NCBI GenBank assembly: GCA_947846985.1
Contig: CANTUZ010000008.1
Span: 24,633,352-24,697,351 of the forward strand
DNA length: 64,000 nucleotides
DNA from: Fratercula arctica
Taxonomy: Eukaryota > Chordata > Aves > Charadriiformes > Alcidae
Reading direction: 5' to 3'
This document shows, piece by piece, positions 36,994 to 51,417 of the stretch. The notes beneath the pieces are model-generated. The model was given only the letters and a program-made list of their open reading frames with translations. It was not told the DNA's origin and did no database searches. A program made the position numbers and the translations under genes. Position 1 is the stretch's first letter, and each line of letters begins with the position of its first letter.

Positions 36994-38705
36994 TTGTGGA
37001 AGTAAGCTACAGTAACAGAATAATTCATAGGACAATGCTCCAGTTTTATTAAGGCTAACTTTTGATTTTTCTGTAGCTTCTTCACTGCCTAAAGTTCACA
37101 TTAATATTTTCTCACTCTTAACAACTTTCCAGGATGAATATTTTCATAGGCTTCTTGATAGTATCAGCAATCACTGATCCTGGCACAGGAACTGAGGAAG
37201 AAAACATATTGTAGTGTTTTTCATTGACTTAACCACCTATTCCCTATCTTTCTTGGCAAGGGCTAATTCAAAACAAAAACAAAACAGTGATTCAGATCAT
37301 AGAGTCTCAGTTTTTAAGTAATTTGCCTTCAAATACAGCACTAACAGAACATTTCTCTTTCTGGAGATTGATGCATTAATAAAAAAGAATCAAAAAAATC
37401 CATCAGAAAAAGGTCAATAATTTGTGGTTCTTGCTAGTGCTTTGCTCCCCAACTTGTGCTATGTATAGGAAGGTCAAGCACTGCTATATTAAAGCACAAC
37501 AAGTTCTCTTACGACAGAGCTTGCGATTTATGGGACTCTTCTCCACTTTCAATTGAACTGTTTTCATAATAGAACAAAGAATACAATCAAAGAGTTTCTT
37601 CGTAGGTATCCATGTTTTCACAGAATCAGATCAAAACAGAGTTCTTCCAAGTTATTTATTAGTATTTAATGAGTATCTTTAGGACAACCATTTTAGCTTC
37701 TTGGCAAAACCCCCATTGTTGAAAACTGTGAGCATGCACAAAAAGCTCCTCTCTCAAGTCACTAGGTCTTCTACCTTTTCTATTTTGAAATTGTCTGGAA
37801 AATCATTTGTTTATAGACTGATATTTGCCCTGTAACCGCATATATCCAACATACAATTATTCCACAGATACACAAATGCCAGGCTTACATGAAACATTTT
37901 GGCAGTAGACCTAAAAGCCTTAGGTCTGTGCTTTATCCATAGCTACAGTCCCTCCACGTCACCAAAAATTTCATATTATTCAATGGTATGCCATTAGTTA
38001 AGGATGAATGGGATATAGATCAAAGAATCTTCGCTGCTTTTGCAAGTGGGTGTATGGAATGGTTATATGAAGATTAATATGATTTATCTTTGTGAAACTT
38101 TTTCAGGTTATGAGAGGAAAAATCAGTTACTACTGAAACATAGTCACTTGGAATTCACAAAGAAAACAAAAATGTTACCAGTTTTTTTCTCTTGCCCTGA
38201 TCTTTTATGCATCAATTAATAAACCTGTTCTCCTGTTGACCTATCATTACAGAAGAGCAGTAAACTTCTTTAACCAGCAATAATACATACCATATCAAAT
38301 CAAAACACTGTTTGTTGAAGAAATATGCTATCTCTCTAGCATTACAGATGAATCCATCTGTACAATACAATTCATCCAGATGAATTTTCCTTGGTCGGTT
38401 TCAGCATTTTCCCTAGATACTTGTTCATTAATCTCTTGAGAAATGAAGACTTCAAAAAATGTTAATAGTGCTAATCCTGGTAGTACATAATAGCCAATAG
38501 GCATGCACAAAGTATCACAGAAAGAAAATATACAGAATACCATGAAAATACATAATCTTCTTACTACTATTATTCTACTGTTTGTTTTCCATCGTTGCTT
38601 TACTATAATATACAAAGCTTAGCAGTACAGCAACAGTTATACAGATGGCAAAGTAGTTAATGAGGTATATAGTAGGGAATTTTAGAGTTTAGCATCCTGG
38701 TTACT

Positions 38706-38725
38706 AAAAAAAAAAAAAAAAAAAA
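38706..38725. repeat. Poly-A tract (A20)
   Basis: Twenty uninterrupted A residues between TTACT and TTATTTTAAAG. No retrocopy structure seen. Confidence 0.9.
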
Positions 38726-41711
38726 TTATTTTAAAGTTTGTTTTCTTATATTGAAACCATTTCCCAGTATTTAGGATTCCCAGTGATTTCTTTCATACAT
38801 GTAATTGTCTCAAGAAAGGTTTAAGCAATTATGGAGTCATTTCAATTCAAAGACCTTATACATTTGTTTACCAACACCAGCAGCTCAAGGAATATGTATT
38901 TTAGTTTCTTTGAGTATCTCTATTTGGGAAGCATGGTATTCATTTCACAAACTACTTACAGATAAAGCTCAGGCAATTCAACCAAAATAAAGCTGGAAAT
39001 GAACACAGGCACATGTTTGAGAGCAACAAATAGCTCAGGTTTGAGTTTTATTTAAAACAAATAAATTGAAACACAGTTAGGTTTAACGAAAGGCTCATTA
39101 GTGGTTGTGAGATCTGTATCCCTCATTTTGCCAGTAATTTATTGAATGATTGTGGCTGAATTGCTTTCACTTTTATTGCTGCTGTTAACCCATCTTTTTC
39201 CCTCTTTCTCATTCTTGTCTGTTTAAGACTACAAGGTCTCTTAATGTGGAGTAGTCTGAGTTCTCAAAGCTATAAAGCCTCCAACTTACATTCTAGTACT
39301 GTAATAATTTTACTTCAGACAAAAAAAATAAATTTAGTGAATTCCAGTTCCCCCTCTCATTTGTCTCCGTCACCTGTTCTTGTTCCTGACTGATCTCCTA
39401 TTGGTCCAAAATACTGGGTTTTTATTTTTGATGTGAACTGAACTTGGTTAAAAATAAACAAAAAAATGTAATTTTAGAGAAACACTTCAAAAGCTAAATC
39501 AGTTCAGCGATCCAGCGTACAATACCACGTTCCAGTCTCAATAATTATTTTGCCTATCTAAATACATTCTATAATTGTATTTGAACATCACAGTTCTCAT
39601 TTCCTATCTTGAACTTCTATATAACCTTGTAATGAAGTGCTAACCTTCTGTTAATTTCACTATGAGTCTCACCTGAGTTATAGATAAGGTGTACAAACAG
39701 TGATCAGTGCATCAGAGATGCTGCCAATATTATGTTTCCAAATAAGTTATATGTGATAATCAGACAGAAATTTATATTCTCAGGTACTTTAACTAGGAAA
39801 TTTCGCCAGCTGCTGGGAGGTAATAAAAGATGTCTGGCTCAAAAACTTTTTTGCTAGATCTTCAAAAAGAATTTTTATATTTAGCTTTCAATTTTTTTAC
39901 ATCCTATTAGCTGAAGTTTAACTTTTTAATGCATAGGTTAACAATAATGGACAGTCCCATTGGATATCATGTCATGAGGAATAATATTGTTGCTCTTTAT
40001 CTACCAATTACAACGTAAGAAGCAGAATGAGGCATTCTGCTCACATTTCTTCCTCATTCTGAAAATCACTGATTTCAGGTATTTAAGAGACTTCCGTTAA
40101 TGGACAATGCTGGCACAAGAACAAATGAACATAAATTATCTATAGTTAAATGGTAACCTAAAATTAGAAAAAAAAATGTAATGAGAAGAGCAAGAATAAT
40201 CTAGAAATGCATTCCTATAAGACGAGGAGTATGGAAATGTATCTAGATTTAAGCAAAGAATTAGGATAAGTTATGTACAACTTTATTTGCTGCCAGAATG
40301 AGAAGGTTCAGGAGCCTACAAGATCCTACAGTGGACTATATTGCTATATTACTCTAAAGGGCTATACATTCAACAAGTTGAAAAAATGAACTTCCATTTT
40401 TTGATAGCAAAAAAAAAAAAAAGTGAGCATAATTCATAGTTACCCTGAGCATTGAGGGTTTTTTTCTCATGTTTTAGTTTGAGTGTTTCTAGGACATCCC
40501 AGGTTTAGATTTAGAAGGAGAAAATCTGTGATAGCCTCAGCCAATGAAACTAAATGTCGTGCTCACTAGCAAAAGTAGGATATTAAATTTAAATAACTTT
40601 CTCTTGAATAACATAGGGCAAAGCATTCTCTTTTTAATTACACTGCTCCTTTAAAGCTACTTATCTAGATAAATCTATTGTAAATTTATGTAGTGCTTGC
40701 GTACAATACATATTTGGCCTTATAAAATATTCATCACATAACTTAGCTTTTGCACAGTGATACTGATTAATGCAAACTGAGGTCAAACGTGACCATACAC
40801 AAATTGTGCAAAATTCTGTTAACTGATTTACCTGAAGAACAAGTTCAGAATCTGAAGACCAATTGGTTTAGTTCTAACAGACCTACACCAGAAATAGTAT
40901 CTTCTCCCTAGATATTATATTACTGTTTTCTGTACTTGTCATGCATACATTTCTAAAGGACACAATGATTTCTGTATGCGTTAACAGAGCATGATTCACT
41001 GCTAAACTTCTTGACAGTTACTGGTAGTCCATTTCATTGCAAAAAAATAACACCATGCTATTTTTAACTTGTACTGATTGCACTTGCACCCCAATGGAGA
41101 TCAAAAAGTTAATTGCTCTAGTAATTACCACTTTGATCAATAGGAAAAAATAAATCTGTCATTTACAAATGTTTTTCTTTATTATTCACCAAATTAAATC
41201 ATCCTGCTGTTCTGGAAAAAGTGGGTCTTTAGTTGCAAAGAAGCAACTGATCAAATAGGGGTTTTGTAGCTTTCAGAGAGTAATTATACTTCAGTATTTA
41301 ACATATCACAGCAATTATTTTCAGTTATGTAAAGTTACCTGTCATTCTTCTGTGGAACACTGTATTACAACACGAAGGAGGGAAGAATTTTAAGTTAGAC
41401 GCGTGCTCTGTATGATTACAAAAAAAGAAAAAAAAGCATTTTTTTCCAAAGAGCAATGGACACCACTGAGAAAGGTCTAAGAGGACAAGTTTAGAAGCAG
41501 TAGGGTGAAACAGAACAAATTAAATATTTAGGATGAACATTAGGAATGTTTTACTAAGATCTGTTAAATTCTAAATAGTCTCCTTGAGGAAATGGCTGCA
41601 GTCCAATTAACTGAAACTGGACAAAACACTTGATAGCATACCACATCAAACAAGTCTACATTGAACATAACGATGAAAATGTGTTTGTTCTGTTTTTAAG
41701 TATCTGATTGG

Positions 41712-41725
41712 AAAAAAAAAAAAAA
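41712..41725. repeat. Poly-A tract (A14)
   Basis: Fourteen A residues followed by CAAACAAG, an ordinary A-rich simple tract. Confidence 0.85.
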
Positions 41726-44586
41726 CAAACAAGAAAAAATAGACTCTAGTGGCAAACATCAGAGCTTCAGGGATGGATGGAGCAGACTGATCCGCATATC
41801 CAGAAATACATAAGCTCTCCCTCTGCATTTGCGTGCTTCAAAATACTCCCATGCTTGAAACAAGCAAGAGAGTTGCAAGTCTCAAAAGAATTAATCTCAG
41901 CATAACTTTCATAATTTTGTTTTGAGGAATCATTTCAGAAGAACGGCTTCAAGCATCACTACAGTAGATATTTTGTAATACTACCCATACTGGAAAACTT
42001 TATCTTTCTGTATACACAGTCATTAACTTCATCCAGCCATTATACTATACTCTTTAATGTTCTGTTTTCTATCGCAGCAACTTACATTAAAAATAAAACT
42101 TTAAAAAATGTTGAATTACAAAACTACTTAAGTGACACTTAAAAATCAGCTTTCTAAATGTAGGTTTCCACTGTGTGGCAGATAGGTTCTATTAAAGATA
42201 GAACAGAAAGTGAGCGTTCTTTCATTGTGTGTCATTTCTAATAGAACCACAAGAAGTGTATGAAGAATACAGGGCAATACAGCATTATTATACTTCAGGG
42301 AAGAGAGCCCTCAAACATGAACGATTATTTCGCCGGTAGTGATCTTCTTTGACCCTGAGGGATGGTTTTCTTTTAATTGCACCTAATGAGCTGGCTAGAA
42401 TATAAATTCTCTCATTTCCACACAAATTAGCTCTTATATAACAAGAATGCTGAAAGGATGAGAGAGCATATAAACCAACTCCAATTTCCACATCACTGGA
42501 AGTATCAGAAAAGAGCACTTTCATTTAGGAAAGATTTTTTTTTTAAATCAGGATTTTATTGTAAAATAGTAGACAGCAACTTTAGCGGATAATTTCTCAC
42601 GGGCACATTCTCTAATCTGTATGCAAAGAAGGAAAAAGGAAAGGTACAGTCTCTTATTGCATTTGTATGTTGCTGGATGACATTTTACTGCCCCTTCAAA
42701 ACAAGGGATGTATTTTTATTGCTCCAGTGCAGGATTACTAACACAAAACCAGCCATACGCTCACATGATGAAGACCTTTTTTACTTGAGTGAAGCTGCTC
42801 TAAAGTAGACCAGCCGAGGATATTGTTCTGATCCAAAATCCATCGAAGTCAGTGAGACAGCACTATGACTATTAGTTGAGTTATAATATAGAGTTAAACA
42901 TTTTGCCTAAAATCACTCAGAAAATGTGCGCTAGCCAATGTCCGAATCCAAGTAATTTAAATTTTACATCAGTATCATTAGCATCAAATTTAAGATCTAC
43001 TACCTTTTTTTCTTTATTTTGTATAAATATCAAGCAAAATCACAATCACTGAAGTACAAGGCAAAAGCTCACTCTTTTTTTGGCCTACTTCAGCAGTGAC
43101 TTTGATGTGAAGGTACCTGTCAAAGACATTAATACTGTGGGATGATAACTGTCTTGTTTTAATAAAGGGTATGGAACTTTAATTGTTAGGTGACTCTTCA
43201 AAACGACATTTAGCTCTGGACTTTAGCATATTTTTTTTCTATTGCTTTAGGACTGCATGTACAACTACTAATTGATTCTGAGGTCTCTATACAACTTTTA
43301 AAATGTACTCATACTATAAAATAATCTCTGTATTTCCAGGATTTGCTGGATCCCTTTTAAATTTGGTTATGTGTAACTTACACTGGCTTTCTGTAAATAA
43401 GGCCATGAAATCTCCTATAATTGAGCTAAATGCACTCTCCTCTGTTTGATCATTTTAGCTCCTTGTTTTTGTTAGAGACTATGAAACAGAAAACACTGAT
43501 CTTGACTTCTGACTAAAAATACTCCTCTCAGCCACAGCTGTGGGCGATCACTTCTGCGCTAACTACTTCATTAACATTGTCTTTAAACTTACTTAGCTTT
43601 CCAAACTCTTTATTAGTATTTGCAGTACTATCTGGAAAACATTATATAGAAAGTCTCTCAGGTTTTTAAGTTGTGATAGAAATACTGCAATACAGTTTAT
43701 CATATCAAAAACCTAGTGGCATCTCCTGGGTATAAGTCTATACATGTTAATGAGGACCCTCATTATACAGTGATCTGTTGTAAAATTTGCTATCTTCATT
43801 TCTCTGCCGAATGTGTAACGTTTGCCATGCTTAATTATGTTTTGTTTTAATTTATTTTTAGCTTAAGCATTATTGAAATATTCCCAAAATCTGGGGAGAG
43901 AAAAACAACTAAACAAAGACTGTTGAAAAAAAAAGCATACTATGAATGAATAAAAGCAAAGGATTGTTGTAAAGACTTGCTGCAAATTCACCTGTCTCTT
44001 TATCTGCTAACTCTTTATGGAAAAGTGAAGATTCTGAATGAGTGTCATTCAAGCTTTGGAGAAGATGAGAGCATCTATGCGTATATATTTGATAGCTAAT
44101 GATTAAACTGTAAAAACAGGCATTTAACTGATTGTGTGTGTGAAATGCTGCATTAGCAAATAAGATTAGAGGTCTTGCTCTGTTCAAAGCAGACTTATCA
44201 ACTAAAATAGTCTTCACTGACATAAGCAGTGATAAAACTGTGAGGAAACTGTATCTCTTCTATTTATCAGGTTTTAGAAAAAGTGGTGACAAAGCCACCT
44301 ATCAAGGAGATGAAACTTTCAGGTTAAGTATATATAGTGGAGAAAGTGAGTATGAATTTATCCCAAAACACAAGCCAGATTACACTGGTGAAGAATCAAC
44401 TTGTGTGGTGACTTGTGTGAGACCACTACCTGCTACAGACATGATAATGTGATATAAAAAGCTGTCACGTAATATTCTTCATTCATAATGAAAAGCAGGA
44501 AAATGAAAAACAAAACTTGGTCCTGATACAATAATGTATTTAATGTGCTTTTTGGAATAGTATACATCTGCGATATGATACCCATC

Positions 44587-45054
44587 CAGGTTTAACTGGA
44601 TTCAACCCTGGCCAGCAACTAGGACCATGCAGCTGCTCACTGCCTCCCCCCACGGCAGGATGAGGAAGAGAACCAGAAGAGTAAAAGTGTGAAAAGTCGT
44701 GGGTTCAGATAAAGGCAGTTTAATAAGTAAAGCAAAAGCTGAACATACAAGCAAACCAAAACAAGGAATTCATTCATTGCTTCCCATCGGCAGGCAGGTG
44801 GTTCAGCCATCTCCAGAAAAGCAGGGCTCCACCATGCGTAACGGTTACTTGGGAAGACAAAATGTCATAACTCCAACCATCTCCCCTCATCCTCCTTCTT
44901 CCCTGAGTTTATATACTGAGCATGACATCATATGGCATGGAATACTCCTTTGGTCAGTTGGAGTCAGCTGTCCTGGCTGTGTCTCCTCCCAACTTTTTGT
45001 GCACTCCTAGCCCACTCACTGATAGGGGAATGTGAGAAGCAGAAAAGGCCTTGA
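44587..45054 (-). mobile_element. Truncated LTR, - orientation
   Basis: It begins in a decayed terminus (AGGTTTAACTGGATTCAACC, where TGTCATGGTTTAACCCCAGC is expected). It continues with CCAGCAACTAGGACCATGCA and then the subgroup block AACAAGGAATTCATTCATTG … TTACTTGGGAAGACA, shared with 32676. An inverted TATA box is at 44908-44915, followed by GCATGACATCATATGGCATG. Likeness stops after AAAAGGCCTTGA at 45054. In sense orientation the outer U3 part (about the first 100-130 bases, with its TGTCCTGG start) is therefore missing. Because this copy keeps the centre that 32676 lost, the two complement each other in describing the subgroup. Confidence 0.85.
44908..44915 (-). promoter_or_regulatory. 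TATA box of the truncated LTR
   Basis: TTTATATA on the + strand, in the conserved context before CTGAGCATGAC. The upstream U3 part is partly missing, so promoter function is doubtful. Confidence 0.45.
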
Positions 45055-45446
45055 AAGGCAAGAAAGTCAGCTCTTATGCATGTTTTTCTTCCATGAATAC
45101 ATCTGGGCCTTCAGTTAAATTACGTAACCTGTGCAGCACACCTAAGACACATTTTTCATAGTGTTCATTGAAGATGTTTGGCAGCAGCAGCAGTGCTACT
45201 ACACAGCAGATTTTTGTGGAGTCAGGTAGTACCTTTCTGAATAGGAACCACTACACGTTTGGATACTACTAGGGCAGATGTCTTTTGGGACCATTGATGC
45301 CTCTCTTATTTGAACATTTTTCAAATACCTTAGCTTCAGGGACAGTTACAGATAACCTCTTACAAGAGCTGCAAAATCTGCGGTTCAAGCAAATTCTGAC
45401 TCATTGCCCCCACCTGTCCACTTCAATAACTCCGAAAGAATAAATG

Positions 45447-45460
45447 CACACACACACACA
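45447..45460. repeat. (CA)7 microsatellite
   Basis: Seven CA dinucleotides between AAATG and AAAAGGCTG. Confidence 0.85.
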
Positions 45461-46255
45461 AAAGGCTGTCATTGACTATCTGGGAAAGGGTTAACTTGAC
45501 TGGTACTACAATACTCAACAGCTGGCAGAAGACTCAAGAGGAAGGATGGATCTTGGTCTCTCATTATTTTAATTAAAATATAAAAAACCAGAATATCTTC
45601 CTTTCCTTCAAAGAACTTATCAAATTAATGAAATTATGATTACTTCATGCATCAACAATTTCCTTCTTTACAGCTATTTCACCTTTTCCTTTAAAATGGA
45701 TTACTTCAAAATCAAGTACACATCTTGCCTGTGCAGAATGTGCTTATTAAAAATCAAGCTGTCTAAAGTACCTCATATAGCTCAAAATTTCAGAACATCC
45801 TACATCTGAAGAGGTACATTTATCAGAGCTGAATGCTCTATTGATACCCATGCAGAAGACACAAAAGAAATTAAATGTCAGTTACTTAGAAACTGGAATT
45901 GATCAACCTCATATATAATTATACTTTGAAAACAAAAAAAAAAAAGGAAGAAAGTGTGCCTTTGACATTAGGTTTTGAGCTGCAAAGGGGCTTATAATTA
46001 ATAATGCAATTTTCTTTAAAGGTTGGTTTCATACAGCACAGAGAAGAATAGACATACTGGATTCGGAGTCCTGTTAGCTCAACACTATTTCCAAAAAAAG
46101 ATGGGCTTCTGCAGGTAGTATCTGTCTTGTTAAGGACCACCAGACTTCATTTGTTTTGGATCTACCATTAGCTAGTTCCATTTTGTGTCTTGATTTTGCA
46201 CCTGAAAGGAAAGTAAGAGTTGTTTCCTATTCACGTTCTCATCCTTCTATTACTT

Positions 46256-46282
46256 AAAAAAAAAAAAAAGAAAAAAAAAAAA
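46256..46282. repeat. A-rich tract (A14-G-A12)
   Basis: Two A runs of 14 and 12 bases separated by one G. Confidence 0.9.
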
Positions 46283-49200
46283 GTGCATATGCTATCCACA
46301 CTAAACCATCTTGGTAGTATGGTTACATTAACTTAAATTTTAATTTAAATTGGTGGGTGCTGTTCCATAGCATTTCTGCTTATTCATCCCCTACAGGCAT
46401 GACCTTGTCCATACATAAAGGAAAATTTACAAAAATCCACTGATGAGAAAAACTTACAGTAATTCATTGCTAAGGTTACCTCATGTCGTAGCTCATTTCT
46501 GTAACCAAGCTTTGCTGTCTGTGATAATGAGAGAAGAGGCTTGCAATTCATAGGGAACACCATTTCCTTCAGCAGCACCCAAGAGTAGTACTGTACTGAG
46601 GAAAGGTAAAGCTCCTTCAACAATTTCAGGTAACCTCAGCTGTTCTTGGTAGAAGAGGAATTTTGTCATGTTTACTAGAAGAAAAGGGAAGGCTTCTCAT
46701 GTTTTTCAGTCTTTTTGTCAGAGATTGATCTGCGCACGTAAGGGAGAGAGGCAAGCAAAATCTGAGTCAAACAGTGAGAGAGATGATGCAAGGGAGCTGA
46801 AAGTAATCTCCAATTTAAGGTTCCCATATCTTTTTTTATACAGATCCAATGTGAAATGGCAGCTTCAGGAAGTGTTAGGAGATCCATATAGCTCAGGCTC
46901 ATGTACCGTTTTGCCATCTCAATGTATGACTGGCTTATACATATTTTGAGTCTTAAATCTACTTCATTTCATCGCTTAGAGTTATATCTAGTTCTAGGCA
47001 GATAAACAGCTCTGCTAAAGTTGTTGATAGCATTGTATACACAGTTGCATACTTGATGAATAGGAAGGCTTTCCATTAAAGAGAGAAGTGGCTTGGCTTT
47101 AAGTGCTATTGTAATCATTTATCTTCATCATAAATCATATTTCACTGACAGGAGAGGTGGCAGAAGTCTTGTGGAACCACCCTAGGGGGTCTCTTGTACC
47201 TAGAGACACAAAAAAATTCAAAGGTCTCTGATGTACAGAAATATTTTCAAAGATATTGAAACTATCTACTTGAGAGACCTATTTTTACTTTTTGTCTTTC
47301 AAAGCAGGTGAATATCTTACTTTTATTGCCACTGGGTATCCAAAAGGACATCTGGTATGCTCAGATGCCAATGCAATCAGACAGTGCTCTCAAAAGGGAG
47401 ATGCTGGCTGTCTCTTCCTGTGATATGGTGTAGGAAATGGAAACAAACTTGTTTTCTAATTCTTTTCCAAAATAATGTATTTTCTGGCATGGTGTCAGAA
47501 GTATGATTTAAGACATCAGCATCTTTATTCAGAAAATAACCAAGAAGTTAGTTTTATTTTGGATATATTCATATAAGTGTAAGGATTCACCTTGAGAATT
47601 ATAATATATATTACTTAATACCCATTTTCTGCATTTAGAAAGCATGGTAAAAGATTAGTGACAGAGGATTGAAAAGAGATTAATTTACTACATGCACAGC
47701 TTTGATTATTAACAATGTGATTGATGAAGACCAGCTCATAAAGAAGCAGAACTAGAGTCAGCATAGCCCTTGTGAATTAAGTTTCAGTTTCTCCCAGGAG
47801 GGAAATAGCTTTTGTATCCTACCTCAGCCAGTTGGACTCTGAAAGCTCTATGATAAAAGTCTTTCATGTACTGATTTTATTTTTCTTCAGATATTCTTGT
47901 TTCAACTCAAATAGCCACTCATAAAAACAAAAGAAAAACCTGAAAAGAAATTTTAAAAAACAGTTGAGAAATTCATTAAGGTACATAAATTAATTTTTAA
48001 CTCCACACCCATATTTTGAGAGCACTGAACTGAAAATATTAAAATTAGGCAATAATAATCTGTGTGGAAATCATAAGAAATATAAACCATAAATAACAAT
48101 AGCCACATGAAAGTTCAAACTTTATTACAATGGATGTGCCTAAAGATGCTATCCGTAAAGAATGACTGCATTTGTGACCTAAGAAACTTAAAAAGGCATC
48201 TTTCTCCTCAGATTCTGCCAAAGACCACTTGTCAGGGAACAGAAGGACTGAAAAGGTAAACCTGTACTTCACTTTTCCATTCTCCACAGACTAGTTCAGA
48301 CTCTAGCAGTTAGTGCTGACCTGTTAAGAAGAGTTAGAAATCTCTCTAGAAATTGTTGAAATTCAAGAGCCTTTTCTCCTGCATCAACATCATAGTCTGT
48401 GGAGAAGCAAGAGAGCCACCCCTGTCAACTTGTGATTTACTCATGCTAAGGAAAGCAATTCTCCAGTAATAGCTTTGCACATACACACACCCCCAACCCA
48501 GTTACTATAAGTAGAACAAAATGAAAATAGAAAGACTACCACCAGCTGAGAGCAAAGGCCAAGAACCAGATGGTTATTTAAAATTAAGTATGGAGGCAAA
48601 ACCAAATAATTTTATTAAAAATCATTAAAAGATTTTGATCATGGTAATTACTTGCATATATTTGTAAATAACTACAGTAATCATGCATTTTACTTGCAGG
48701 ATGATACCTCCACTCTATTTGTAGTCTTTCTGGTTTTGCTGATTTTACATGCTAATACTTTGGATGTTTTGCAAATGTCTGCAGAATGTCCTCCATAGGT
48801 AAAGAGATACTTATTCCATTCCTTGTTTTGGTACTGCATATACAGAACTGCAGGACTGATTAGATGCATAGTAATTATATTTCACTTTATTTCTTTAGCT
48901 TCTTCTGAAGTTTCTGATTTTGAATAATGTTATTGAACCAATACCCTGAATCATGACTGCATTATGTGCACTAAAAACGGACAAAGTACAAATACAGCAC
49001 AAAATTTCCCTGACTACTAACAAAAAGTCAGAGACTAATGCAATAGTCTGATGGCCCAAAATTTTTTAAAAATATTTTTTCTATTACGGTAATAAGATAT
49101 ACCTTTTATTTCCTCACCAGTCTCTAAAATGCACCTTACAGCCTTAAGCTGATAACTGTGGCACAAAGCCTCAGAGTAGCGACCTCAGCAGGTACCGCTA

Positions 49201-50938
49201 CATGTTGAATTACAGGTGCAGCACAAGTACTTGCAGAGGAGCTATCTGAGATGAAGCCAGGTAACCACATTAGCACAGAAGTAGCCTAAGGCAACACATT
49301 GGCTGGTGGCTTGGACCTGCAATAGCACTCCTAGAGCAGTCTCTTGTTAGGGTGATCCTAACACCCGTTCAGACTTTAGGGTGAGAGAAGCAAAAGAAAT
49401 GGAAAAAAGTTTAAGAGACACCAGTATTTCCTTGTCACTCCACTGAATATAACTCTAGCAATGGGCTTAGCATCAAAACAGATTCAGGAAAGAAAATACG
49501 GTGTTTACCAACACCACACAGGGCTCTGTAGAGCGAGCAAGACTACAGACAGAACATGGTGAATGAATACAGAAACCTGAGTTTACCTTTAAGCAGTTGC
49601 TCTAACAAGTTAGACTAGGCCTATTTTAAAGCTGAAAAAGGATAAAAATTGATTTTGTGCAAACAGAAATAAAAAGGAACCTGAATGGATGTACCAAGCT
49701 AAAGCGTGCCTTTTAAAAACTGTGGAAAAAACCATTGACTGCTATTATACTACCCAAAGAACAATCTGCAAAGAGGTCAGACAGGAAAACACTGGGGTTT
49801 GGCTCCAGAGAAAACCACAAGATTATAGAAATGGATTGCAGCAATCATTCAACTTTAACGAGAGATGTAAAAGTAGCATAATAAAAAACCTGAAAGACAG
49901 CTTTCACAACAAGGGATGAGAATCTGTAGCGAAGTATTTACAGACTCTCTCTAAAAGGAACATACGTTGTGCACAGCAAGACTGAGTAATATTGTTGACA
50001 GACCATGAAGATTAAATTCTAGCACTGCAAATGAAGCACTCGGCAACACATTTTTTTCTGGCACAGTTTGGGAGGCCAGGAGCTGCTCTTCAGCAGAGGC
50101 CCAGAACTACAGCACAGCTGGTACAGATTCTGGTGGAAACGTGTGTGTCATTTTCGCAGCTCAGAGAAGTATTTTATACTAGCATTTTTACGGATTAGCG
50201 TGTGCAAACTGTTTGCATTGTCCCGGGATTCTGGGGAAAGTGGTATAGAATTAAAAAACTGCAAACCTGAGTAAAGCCTGAAGAAGTTGGCTTCATCTGC
50301 AACACGCATGCCAACAAGTACTGAAACACTGCACTGAACTGACTCATCATCGCAACCATGTAATTCTTCATTTTGCAGCTTTGGTTTTTTGTTTTAAGGC
50401 AGTCACAGTTTTACTCTCTAAATTTGCCTATAGTCTGTGCTATTTTGGGGAAAAATTGATTCTTCTTTGCCGTAAGAGCTGCAAAACATTTTAAAAGTTA
50501 AATGTCTTCTGTTACAAAGAGATATTACATTACTTTGAACTGCTGACAGAACATATGAAAACTCCCAGATTTTCCGTGTCAAAAAACTCTACAACAGGCA
50601 AATTTCTATTACTGGAATAGGTCAAACTCTGGAGAAATGTTCAGCAAGAGCAGGGAACAAGACAGGTTGGTGGCTATAACAAAAATACAGTATGAATACA
50701 GCAAACTCACCCATGTATCAATACAACAACTGCTTTCCCAATAAATTTATATTATTTCTGAAAATGCATCAGCCTATGATATCCTTAACTGTGTTTGTTT
50801 AAAGGAGGTCACAGTCAGATATAGCATTAATTCCAGTTATCCAAAAATGGTACCAGAGTTAAAACAAGAAATGAAACATCTCTTAAGTCCAGAGCCAGAG
50901 AGCAGTACTCACATAGTTAAGAAAACAAATCCAAAAGG

Positions 50939-50968
50939 AAAAAAAAAAAAAAAAAGATTAAAAAAAAA
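50939..50968. repeat. A-rich tract (A17-GATT-A9)
   Basis: A run of 17 A residues, then GATT, then a second run of nine A residues. The T-rich complement makes a poly-Phe stretch in a minus-strand open frame, which is not evidence for a gene. Confidence 0.85.
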
Positions 50969-51357
50969 TCCTTCACCAGGGCAAATTTCTGTTGACTAAT
51001 GTGGGAGTTGGACAAGAAAAATATAATAAAAATACTCCAATGTGCTGTCTTTATTCTTTCCTGTGATTGTGAAAACAGCCTTTTCAGGAGGTTACGAAAG
51101 GTTGTGTTCACGCTGTCTGAAGGGCAAGGCTTGACGTTCTCACTGTTAAGTTGATTTTTTCCCATGAAGCTAGTAAGAATGTGTGTCCAAGTCTAGCCTA
51201 AACACCCAGAACAACATACAGGATTCTGAGATTAGGATTTGCACATGAATTCAAACCTAGACAAAATGACAAAATAAAAATAATTTACATTTTTGACCTA
51301 CATAACATATGCAAATACCTGTTCACAGAAAACACACTATTTAAGCATATGGTACTG

Positions 51358-51417
51358 TTTATGATAACAAAAAGACATATTTATGATTAAAAAAAAACAG
51401 TTTATGATAACAAAAAG
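51358..51417. repeat. 17-bp direct repeat
   Basis: TTTATGATAACAAAAAG occurs at about 51358 and again at about 51401, with a partial copy (TTTATGATTAAAAA) at about 51380 between them. It is a small local duplication with about 43-bp spacing. Confidence 0.8.

Larger units (their letters stand above)
36994..44586. other. AT-rich non-coding DNA, no gene recognised
   Basis: I see no gene, RNA or transposon here beyond homopolymers (A20 at 38706, A14 at 41712). Open frames stay under about 105 codons and none contains a motif I recognise. Confidence 0.55.

Noticed and set aside
44240..44452. 70-codon + strand frame with YTGEE-like wording as a possible exon
   Set aside because: It lacks splice signals in a consistent frame and resembles no protein I can name.
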